A stretch of 64,000 nucleotides of DNA, from contig KK106982.1 of the NCBI GenBank assembly GCA_000611775.1, positions 992,001 to 1,056,000 of the forward strand. The letters are read 5' to 3'. The notes beneath the pieces were generated by a model. That model did not search any database. It was given only the letters and a program-made list of their open reading frames with translations, and had not been told where the DNA came from. Source of the DNA: Umbilicaria muhlenbergii (lineage: Eukaryota; Ascomycota; Lecanoromycetes; Umbilicariales; Umbilicariaceae). Positions 54,972 through 64,000 of this stretch are shown here, in pieces. Position 1 is the first letter of the stretch; the number at the start of each line of letters is the position of its first letter. A program made the position numbers and the translations under genes.

Positions 54972-57900
54972 CTATGTATCCGACCCCGCATCTCCACCAT
55001 CTCCACCATCTCCACCATCCATCCCCCTCTGCCTCAAAACCCCCAGCTCAACCAACCGCTCCCACACCCCATCCCTCCTCCCCACCCTCCCCCTCTCCAC
55101 CGCCATCCCATCCAGCACCTCCAACCCCGCACATCCACTAAGAATCAACATTTCGTAAACCCTCCTCCTCAACTTCGTGGCGTCGTCCAAGCGCGCCACG
55201 TACTGCTCATCGGCGTCCCTGTCCGCGGGCGGTAAGACGTATTTCGCCGCCACGTCCGCGCCGTCATTGTCGTTATCGTTGTCCTCATCCGCATACCCGC
55301 GATTCCGATCTTTAACCACCACCTGCGTCCCCACCTCGCCCTTCCCCGTCTGCGCAGAGGAAGAAGCCGGGGCATGGAACCCAACCGTCAGCGGATTGGC
55401 TCTCAGATCCAGCACCTCTAAACCAGGAAACGCCTTGGCCAGCACAGTAGTCGTGCGTCGGAGCCTCGAGATGCGGTTTCCGGCGAGGGACAAGGTTTGC
55501 AGCCGTACAATACCCATCAAGGGACGGATGTCCTTGATGGCGTTGAAGTTTAGGTTCAGGACGCGCAGGTTGGAGAGCTTGGTTCCGAAGTTGGGGGGAA
55601 GGTCATGCAGGCCCGAGGAGGCGAGTTCGAGGTGCTGGAGATTGAGGAATGAGGGGGTGGGGATGAAGCTGGGGAGGAGGTTGCCGGAGAGGTGGAGGTT
55701 GCGGGTCTCGTAGCTGTCGTTGTAGTGGAGTGAGGAGACGGCTTCAGTGTCGATCGGGCTTTGTTCACGCCAAGAGAGGGTTTCGAGATGTTTTAGAGTC
55801 CTGAGGCCGTGGATCTGGGAGAGCTGGTTCCCGTCGAGATCAATGGATGTTAGATTGGGGAAGGTCGAAACATCGATTGATGTAAGGGAGTTGTTGGATA
55901 GGTTGAGCGACTGGAGACTAAGCAGCTGGTTGGGATGGTCTCCGCCGAAAGTCCCAAGTGCATTCGAACCTGCAGAGTTAGCACTACCTTTCGTAATAGA
56001 GAGTAGCGACTTACTCAGATCCAAATACTTCAGGGCGCAAAGATAGTGTAAATTGGATACGCTTTGTAATTTGTTTCCTCGCAAATCAAGCTCGGTGAGA
56101 CGCCTCCTGAGCTAGAATTAGCATACCCATAGCGATAAGGTTGAATACTCACACTTACAGCTCAGTACCCTCAAGATCCACGGTTGTCACCGAATTCCTT
56201 CTTAAGCGCAGAGCAATGAGCCCATCAAGGCCGAGAATACCATCAAGACTCTCGATGTGATTGTCGTCTGCTATTAGCTCCCTCAAGTGCACAAGACTGC
56301 TGAATCCCTTTAGGCTTTGTATTTGATTATCGGATACATTGAGATATTGGAGGTTGTGTAAATGACCCCAAGCGGTCATGCTAGATAGACAATTACGTCG
56401 TATGTCCAGATGGCGGATGCTGGACGGGGCACCGTTAAGTTGTCCCAGCTCGTTGTTGGACACATCAAGCTCCTCGATTCGGCCACAGAACTCTTCTAGC
56501 ATGTGCAACGTGAGGAGATTTCTGTTCTTGAGGTCGAGCTTGCGGATGTAGTCCCAATAGGGTTCGTAAGGCTCGACGTCGGTGATCTTCTTCACCAAGT
56601 CTTGGATAGCCAGGGAAAACTTGCTTTCGACATCTGTCAACGACAGCAGTCCACGATGTTTGACAATGTAGCTAACGTCGCGATTAAAAGACTCGTCAGT
56701 CTGATGAACAGTGAATTCAGGCAAGGGACTAAGATGAAAGCTGACATTCGAGTGTCTGGTTGTGGAGGGAGGGGGCATTGACAGACTCCCAGGCTGGTCA
56801 CCGAGCGGCATTGGCGTAGATATTGCAACATCAAGACTCGTACCTCGGATGTTGCTCTGGGGCTGAAGGAAAGATAGCTCATCTTGCTCGTCGATGCGAG
56901 TTATCGGACGAGCGATGTACGATCGGTGACCTATTGAAATTCGGCGTGCAGCCCCTCGGTATCTAGTTGCACTTTCTTGTGAGGTTCGCCGCGTAGCGCT
57001 CTGCAAGTTTCCCTGCTCGACCTCTAAAGTACAATCGGGTAGGTCTGTCAAATTAAACTCGCTGTCGTCTTCCCAGATCTGCGGTTCTCCAGGAGTGGCC
57101 GGTTCTCGATTGTGGCTTACCAGTGGAGAAGAGAATGCTACAGTGATCACCCGAGCTTGGCGTTGGCCTTGACCATTTCGAATAGGCGTTGTAGAAACGC
57201 GACCCTCAAGAATGCTAATCTCATGCTCCACCTCCTCAGCGTGCATGTTTTCCTCCGCAAGGGGAGCTTCCCGTCGCTCTGCATGTAATGTATCCTTCGG
57301 CTTTAACGCTAGCACCTCATCGCCCCAAGAAGTCGCTCGGGTCTCAGTTTTGGGACCGCTAGATGTCAACCGGGAGTACTTGGAAGGCGCAGAGCTTGTC
57401 TGAGCGGCGTCAAAGTTCACCGTATCTCTTGGTTCTCGTTGAATACTATGATCCGCTGAGGTGTCTGTTTGCTGTCGAGGTTCGTTAAGTTTGTCGCTTG
57501 TGGCTATGCCGTTCGATATGGATCCGATGAGCTTGACCGAAGACATAGCAGTTTGGATTCGCCTCAGCTCTTCAAGCTCATCAACACTCAAGTCAGGGAT
57601 CTCGCCAAGAGGGTCTTCTTCTGTCTCTTCGCTGGCAGTATTGCTCGGGCTATTTGAGTTTGGCTTATTGGATGACTTTCGTTTAACCCACACCTGCCTG
57701 CTGCGATCGAAAGTCATTCCTGCAATTTGACCGGATATCAGGTGAGATACTTTGTCGGGCGCAATAACCGCCCTGTTGCCAGAACCGTTGGAGGAACCGG
57801 TAGGGATTGACCGTCCCGTCGAAGCACCGGAAGAAGGTTGTGAGTTGTGAGAGTAGCTCTTCGGGTCCGTCCCAAAAGCCGATGGCTCTGGCACGGAGGA

Positions 57901-60741
57901 CGTGGAATGCTTGCGTTTGTGCGTCTGGTCGACGTCGCCTATAATACGAATATTTGGCGGGTCGCTTTCAATTTCGGAATGCGTATCCTCATCTTTTTCT
58001 GCACGCCGATCTATCTGTAAAGACCTGAGCGAAGACGAAAGTGTCAGACCCAGATCATCCTTTTCTTTAAACTTCCGCAAATGACTCAGTACTCTAGGAT
58101 CAAGCTCTTTTGCGGCCTTAGCCATACGCAAACTACCGCCCTCTCGACTTGGAGGTCTAGAGAATTCCTCTTTGGTGGAGTCTTCAATGCTTGACTCCTC
58201 GATACTGCCAAGGATTTCAGCTTCGGAATCGTCTGCACTTGTACGGCCACTTTGCGGACGACCTTGAGAGCGGATGTGCTGCATGATTTGCTGTGCCTCG
58301 TTGAAAAAGTCTTGTGTGGTCACAGAAGTCTTCCTGTTGCCATATGTCATCCCACTAGCAATATCCAACGCGAATGTGGCCAGTTGCTCTGCAAGGACTT
58401 CCGTACGCGCATCTTTTGGTAGTGGCGGTACATCAGCTCGTTTGCGGTTCCCAACAGGCTCACCAACTTCCACCGATGTGTCATTCGACCGCACTGCTTT
58501 TCCTCCGATGGCCTTCCGGGCTCGAGAGCGTACCTGGCTCGGGGTCGGGGTTCTTGGGCGCAGAATCTGGCGCATTGCAATTAGCTTAGGGTCCATGGCC
58601 TGATCATCGTCATCATAGCGAGCATCCTTCCGCTTCCGCCCCGCTATAGACTGCTTAGATTGCGCTCCGCCCTCAACACGATGTTTGAGAAGATCTGATA
58701 CGTCAGGATCCCGTTCAGACCTTTGGAGAGTTCGTCTTCGTTTCGGTTTGGGATCTTTAGCAGGAGAATTAGGTAGGCGCTTGCCTTCGGAGTTCCTTAT
58801 GGCTTCGCGTTCATATGTGAACTTGAAGTGTGCGTGGCTTCCTCGCTGGAGTTCTGGAAGCGGGGGTCGATTTTCATCCCCTTCGTCATCCAGATGGTGT
58901 ACCAGTGATCGGGACGGGACCGTCTGTTGGAACTGATATTGATCCAGATGCCCCTCTCCAAAACTACTTGGCCTTCTCGATTCTTGTGTTACAGGTCCGG
59001 ACGGACCTCTAGCTTTGATGTCTTGACACCCATTGGGGCTGTCGTCCCCGTTTGCAGTACGGTCGTCCCGAACCTTGACGCCTTCACTGTCGTCTGTCTG
59101 GTCACTATAATTGAAACTAGACTCGAATTGACTCATTCGCCGTGCGAGCCGATCGTTAGTGAACGTATCGTACTGGCCAAATAGTTTAAGAGGGCTTCCC
59201 GATGACCTTGGTCGTTGCGGACTGGCTGGATTATTCACGGAGCTGTTGCTAGGAGTTATTGGTGGTGTTGTAAGTAAGTTTACTGCGCTACGTTCGACGT
59301 GACCGTGGCGCTCCAGAGCACCAAGACTTGAACCAGGGAGGGATGATGGGCTCAGCTTTCGTCGCCGAAACGATCCGTCGTTCGAGTAACCTCCTCGGCG
59401 AAGGTTTACAAAACCGCCTTTGGATGCGAATAGTTCTGTTCCCATGGATAGATCATCTGGCAATGACTGGCTAGTCAAATCATCGACCGCAATCTCCTCG
59501 AAGCGATAGTCGTCCTGAGGTCTACTCGGTTGGTATTGAACCCCATCATCACTCAAGGGTGATGAGGGGCGATCCTGTCGCAGAACACTCACACTCATTG
59601 AACTCATACGCAGCGGTTGCGCCGAACGATCTGGTACTGCGTACTGAAGTCGTCCATCGGCGGTGCTCTGTCTCGAGAGAGTAACTGGACTAATCTTTTC
59701 ATTGCGCAGCTCCTCTAGGCCACTGAAAGTTCTCTTATTTGAATTTGTCGCAGACGGAGTACGCCTGGGAGACTCGTCCAACCCAAAGTCCACCCTATAA
59801 GCCGTGAGCGGTGGTCTTTCCTCTGCATCTTCATCTCCCTTGTGTACCGTGTACTGTGTTGACGGTTGTTGTCGCTTAACTGCGGTCTTACTTGATGACG
59901 CCAGAGAGCTCGTATTGCCGTTTCCATGATTAGATATTTCGTCCTCCTCCTGGATGTAGCCCGCTGGTCTAATAGGCACTTGTATTAGAGATTGGTGTTG
60001 TAACGTACGCTTCCTTTCGTCCTCAGGCACAAATTCCCTTGGTGTATCGGTCTGATGCGTTCTTGCGTGATTTGTAGCTCTTGCTAAACCATCCGAATTA
60101 ACTAACGGATACGGAGGTGGACTAGAAGGAAAGTAGTCGGTATTCGAGGCCTGATATCTCTTCCCCCTCTTTTGTTCTGGTTTTGCCCGGACCGTGGGTG
60201 GTCTGAATATACCTTGTAGGCCTATAGGACTGAAGAGGTCGCGTTGATCTCCATTCGCAACGTCCCCATTCAGCACCCTCCTCCTCCATTCGGGCGTGGC
60301 GTGAGGACTGTCCTTGTTTGGCGACGCCCGCGGCGACCTGTACTGCACCGTACCTTGTTGCTGGGAAGGTAATGAGCCCGTAGAGATATGACGCTTGGAG
60401 CCCGGCACATGTCTTGATCCCGGAGTTTGTTGCTTGAAATTTGCAGAGTCGCTGTACAACCGCTTCTGTTGCGCATTGATATTCGAAGACGTTCTTTCAC
60501 CCAAAACCTTGTTGTCCTTTCCGTCCCTTGGTGCAGAGCCTTTCGCCCTCGATATGCTTGAGCTCTGGGCAGCTGGATAAGAGCTTGATCGAGATTGGTA
60601 GCGTGGTATACGGCTTTGCGAGCCTTTGCTTGCTGCACTCGAACCCCCTTCAACGATAAAAGTTCGCCGGACGGAAGCTGGGCTTGACGAGCGAGGCTGA
60701 GAGACCCACTCCTCCGACAAGCTGTCCAGCCATTGCTCCAT
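54972..60741 (-). CDS. cdc11: Septation-network scaffold Nud1/Cdc11 (leucine-rich repeat, centriolin-like)
   Basis: Nud1/Cdc11 anchors the mitotic exit or septation initiation kinases to the spindle pole body. The exons are 60741-56159, 56106-56015 and 55969-54972, giving 1890 aa. It begins MEQWLDSLSEEWVSQPRSSS. The first about 1400 residues are disordered and rich in Ser, Pro and Arg, with many SP/TP sites suited to cyclin-dependent kinase. The C-terminal leucine-rich repeats start near ILKRNLLTLHMLEEF-like KNRNLLTLHMLEEFCGRIEE and go on through LQYLNVSDNQIQSLKGFSSL, LQSLNLSNNSLTSIDVSTF and LRVLNLNFNAIKDIRPLMGI. A charged cap and a Gly/Asp-rich end follow. Intron 2 (45 nt) is stop-free and 3n; splicing restores LKYLDLSSNALG, a regular repeat. 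Confidence 0.92.
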
Positions 60742-61893
60742 TTTCCACCTCTTCTGTAGCTGCTCGTCTGAACGATTGAGTCGCTGTTATCGCATTTCCC
60801 ATCTGGTAATGAGACCTCTAACTGCTACTCCCCAAAAGATACAAGATGAGCATTAATCCATAAGACATAAGGCGCTAATGAGTGGTGCAGCCGAAGACAT
60901 AATAGAACGGGTCCTGGAGTCCTACGCGTAGATGTACGATTCGCGCCAAAGGTGACTGGTTGAAGTTGTGAAAGTCTTAATCAGGCTTAGCGTCTTCGGT
61001 TAACTGGGCAACGGCCAGCTCAGGAATCAAATGGGCTTGTATCTCAGAGGAGAGCTCTATGGATGTCTTGATGCGCAGCAGTGAGTTTCTACAAAAACGC
61101 GGTGGGGTCTGAAGATGGTTTGACTCAGTGTGCCGGATACACAAGACAACCCAGGCGGAGGGCTGCAGGTATCAATCACTGTACAATTTGGGAAAGTACA
61201 GTGCAACGCTCGCCATTTTCATCTCCACACAGTTATTAGTTTACTGGCCTTGAGAGGGTTCCCCGGCCTCAGCCAGCTTCCTGAGCAGCGGATCGGTTTT
61301 CTGGATTCTTAGAGAAACGGGGGTATCGCTGGCTGGCGTGGTCTACTCACAACAAAGTTTGTTTGCTTACTGTGATCTTCCTGCAATATGCGACAATGGA
61401 TCTCTGTTCGTGTTTAGATGGATTGTATCCTGTAGGAGAAAGGAGACCGAGCTTTCAATAGTGACATAGAAGCTGTTTAATGGCAAACTTCATCATAGAC
61501 ATCATCGTCGACTCGAGTATCCTCTGCTAAGCAGGCATCCACTTCCCCATGGATGATAGTGACTGAGGATGCAGAGGACCGATACCTTACCAGTTTACGT
61601 CAGACAGATCCCTGTCTTTCCGCAAGTCCACGTCCGCAGCGTGTAAAGTGGCACACGAAAAGAGCGTCACGCCAGCAACGCGACAGCCAGCCCTCCCTTC
61701 ACGGCTTGGCTCCAGGCATGAGCTGCGAAGGATGTGGGCCAAGGAGGTGAATGTAAAGCTTCAACCATAGTCGCCATACCATGCTTCAGCATCTGTACCC
61801 GTCTCATGTTTGGCGGTGCTAGGACTGACTGGAACATCGGCCTCATCGCCATCCCGGCCCCAACCTTAATCACACTGTGAACTCTTCGCCGCA
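60742..61893. promoter_or_regulatory. Divergent intergenic region
   Basis: 1.15 kb between the starts of the Nud1-like gene and the right-edge gene. The short frames (61130-61312, 61553-61750) have no family features. No repeats were noted. Confidence 0.45.
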
Positions 61894-64000
61894 ATGGTCA
61901 TAACCTATACCAGACCCAGTCTACCACCCTTGCGATTTGAGTCACTCTCTCCTCCGCCCGCAGAAGCTCTCTGGCCGGACTCCGACGAAGATGCAGGTGC
62001 CGATGTACATATAACCAAGAAGCGGCGGATAGAAAGTCTCGGTCAACAATACCTCCAGGGTCGCCCGCTCTTCATCCTTTCAGCTGGCCTACGGGGTCCC
62101 TTGCATGACGGATGGATAAACCCATGGGCGAAGCAGAAAAAGACTGGTCGGGTGGGGGGCAGAGGAGAAAGTGTGGAGCCGGTGACAGCGAGGAAGGTCA
62201 CTGCAGCGCTGAGCAAAAGTGCACCTAATGCGTTACCACATAAGGAAGTTCTAGCTACGGCTAGTACGCATACCTTGGTAAGAGATCAGGAGAAGGACCA
62301 TGTAGCTGCTACGGATCACGGTACGCTGGCACATAAGGATCAGGATGTGGCAAAGGAAACAGTGCATGTAGTGCAAGCGGACAAGCATGCGAGCTGCACA
62401 GGGTTCAGAGAGGACGAGATGTTGAAAACTTTACCACGAGGGGCTGATTTAGCTGAGGCTCTGGCAAAGCATCCAGGAGATTACCCGCGTCCCAAAGAGA
62501 CTACTTGGTTGAAGTCGAACACCACGATCCTGCGAGGCGGCAGCCGTGTGAACTCCAAATCCCCAACTCCTACTCCAATATCTCGTCCTTCCAATGACAG
62601 CTGCCTTGAGCGCCGAGGGCCGTCCCGACGTAGCATCGACACTTCACCTGCAGAGAGCAAGACGAAGGCCAGACAGCCAGCGCCGCCGGCTTCCCCGTCT
62701 TTTTCGGGATTTACGCCCATAAATGTACGCAGGCCAATAGGAAATGACAAGGAGTCTGCGCTAAACACTACGCCTGAGACGTCAACTCGGCTTGTTAAAG
62801 GTGGCCAACGCAAGAAGGAGGCATCGATTGATCAACCGCCAGCCGTCACCGAGAAGACCCTGCTCCAGGCAGACATGGAGACCCGAGAAGGGTTCCTCAG
62901 CGCCAAACGACTGTCGCAGGAGGCTATCAGACACGCAGAAATTCAAGACGGTTACCTTGCTGTCAAGAAACTGTCCCAGGAGGCAGCGAGACGGGCGCTC
63001 GACGCTTCTCCAACGCCGGATACCGGACTTTCTGCAGAAAGGAGGAAACTCCCCGGCGACCCCCCCGGCGCGGAGATTCCACATGCAGGCACACCAGCGA
63101 ACAGCGAAAGGGAGGATATCAAGCATTCCGGTCACCAAACACCTTCAGCGGACAGTCGAACACGTTCCAACATATTAACCAATGTTCAGCAACAAACAAG
63201 TCCCAAATTGGTTCAAGGTCTGCCGCATGCTCTATCAGCCTCGATGAGCCCAGCCGGTTTCTTATATCGCCGGACTACCGGTGGCTCAAGCTCGTCATCA
63301 CTAGACGCTTCCCCATACCCCCAAGCGCTTGAGGCCGCAAAAGCCCAAGCTGTCAAAAGATTAAGCTTCACAGCTTCAGGAAATGTCAAATTCGGATCTC
63401 CGTCGCCGCCAAACGCTCAAAGATCACCTGCAAAGCCTACAGAACATGCGTCTCCACTCAGGCAAAACGCCCGAGAGCAGCTCTCTCCTGGAAAGAAAAA
63501 GACTACACGGAAAAGTTCCAGTTCTTCGGCTACCGACATGCTACCACCAAAAGATATTTCCAACACATCGAGTGTCCTGGCGGATGGCCAAGGTCTTTCA
63601 CGCCAGGCTGGCATCATTGAACCTGTTCAATCAGCACCTTCAACAAACTTGTTGGAAACAGACATACAGTCTGTGAAGTTTACAAGCACCGAGGAAGGTG
63701 ACTCTGACACACATTTCTCAACACAGGCCGCGGTGATCAAAGCGCAGCGTTCTTTCCAAACAGAGCTAGTGTCGCCACTCAAAGAACCTTCTATGCGTTC
63801 TGCAACCGTGCAACAGATGCAGGTTCACGGGCCTATCGGCCCGGGCTCAAATGCTGACAATAACAACGCAGCTATCACTCCATTCCGTACCTTTCACGAA
63901 GTTCATGCGGAAGCCCCTGAAAGACTGTGCCCCCCTGCTCTGGATGAAGTGCCCTTGAGCACCCAAGCCATGATTGATGCTGCAACGCCGTTTACACGAA
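61894..64000 (+). CDS. Large disordered protein of unknown function (partial, runs off the window)
   Basis: An open frame of 702 codons starts at ATG 61894 and has no stop before the window ends, so the gene is 3'-partial. The N-terminus is ordered-looking: VITYTRPSLPPLRFESLSPP, then HITKKRRIESLGQQYLQGRP (with a basic KKRRIE suited to a nuclear signal) and LFILSAGLRGPLHDGWINPW. The rest is Ser/Pro/Thr/Lys-rich with many SP and TP sites. Two copies of a helical motif lie close together (GFLSAKRLSQEAIRHAE, then GYLAVKKLSQEAARRAL, about residues 335-369). Near the edge come AAITPFRTFHEVHAEAPERL and PLSTQAMIDAATPF. I do not recognise the family; a nuclear phosphoprotein is an inference. Confidence 0.82.
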   Translation, partial: MVITYTRPSLPPLRFESLSPPPAEALWPDSDEDAGADVHITKKRRIESLGQQYLQGRPLFILSAGLRGPLHDGWINPWAKQKKTGRVGGRGESVEPVTARKVTAALSKSAPNALPHKEVLATASTHTLVRDQEKDHVAATDHGTLAHKDQDVAKETVHVVQADKHASCTGFREDEMLKTLPRGADLAEALAKHPGDYPRPKETTWLKSNTTILRGGSRVNSKSPTPTPISRPSNDSCLERRGPSRRSIDTSPAESKTKARQPAPPASPSFSGFTPINVRRPIGNDKESALNTTPETSTRLVKGGQRKKEASIDQPPAVTEKTLLQADMETREGFLSAKRLSQEAIRHAEIQDGYLAVKKLSQEAARRALDASPTPDTGLSAERRKLPGDPPGAEIPHAGTPANSEREDIKHSGHQTPSADSRTRSNILTNVQQQTSPKLVQGLPHALSASMSPAGFLYRRTTGGSSSSSLDASPYPQALEAAKAQAVKRLSFTASGNVKFGSPSPPNAQRSPAKPTEHASPLRQNAREQLSPGKKKTTRKSSSSSATDMLPPKDISNTSSVLADGQGLSRQAGIIEPVQSAPSTNLLETDIQSVKFTSTEEGDSDTHFSTQAAVIKAQRSFQTELVSPLKEPSMRSATVQQMQVHGPIGPGSNADNNNAAITPFRTFHEVHAEAPERLCPPALDEVPLSTQAMIDAATPFTR

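Noticed and set aside
1-64000. Search for transposons, retroelement-like remains, CRISPR arrays and biosynthetic clusters
   Set aside because: No reverse transcriptase, transposase, integrase or capsid motif, no long terminal or inverted repeats, and no backbone biosynthetic enzyme was recognised; the SDR stands alone.

Overview
This window is nuclear DNA from a filamentous ascomycete (Pezizomycotina; a Dothideomycete- or Eurotiomycete-like genome is my inference). The signs are about 20 protein-coding genes in 64 kb, short GT-AG introns (mostly 39-110 nt) with CTAAC/CTGAC-like branch sites, and single-copy housekeeping genes of clear fungal type. I found no rRNA, tRNA, CRISPR array or recognisable mobile element. 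There is one assembly gap (103 N, 30481-30583). Exon coordinates were worked out by hand; in every multi-exon model the spliced length is a multiple of three and the reading phase matches at each junction. The weaker models are flagged.

Layout, left to right. VMA16 (V-ATPase subunit c'', -) and TOA2 (TFIIA small subunit, +) share a 208-bp divergent promoter. A doubtful small gene (-) and an aminoglycoside-phosphotransferase-fold kinase (-) follow, then an EamA/DMT-like membrane protein (+), importin KAP114 (-), the HORMA protein REV7 (+), an RNF216-like RBR ubiquitin ligase (-), a LYC1-like acetyltransferase (+), the cohesion clamp-loader subunit DCC1 (-), a long-chain-base phosphate phosphatase (+), the wybutosine enzyme TRM12 (+), a secretory EF-hand protein like SSP120 (-), EME1 (-), ALG2 (-, interrupted by the gap), a TBC Rab-GAP (-) and a DENN-domain protein (-). 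The right part holds the box C/D snoRNP factor BCD1 (+), a small secreted protein (+), an SDR oxidoreductase (-), a 1712-residue N-terminal-motor kinesin (+), a Nud1/Cdc11-type leucine-rich scaffold (-), and the start of a disordered protein that runs off the right edge (+).

The genes are mostly unrelated housekeeping functions and do not form a pathway cluster. Loose themes are genome maintenance (REV7, DCC1, EME1), mitotic exit and microtubules (Nud1/Cdc11, kinesin), endomembrane traffic and lipids (TBC, DENN, ALG2, SSP120, VMA16, sphingoid phosphatase) and RNA maturation (TRM12, BCD1).

The most unusual signal is compositional. In at least eight genes on both strands the coding strand is strongly C-rich in its first half and switches abruptly to G-rich in its second half. 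Because the polarity follows transcription and not one DNA strand, replication alone cannot explain it. The switch also shapes the proteins (a proline-rich loop in REV7, a Gly/Glu-rich tail in the DMT protein) and leaves G-runs at the assembly gap in ALG2. Other points are a GC-AG intron, three stop-free introns of 3n length, and several clean short tandem repeats between genes.
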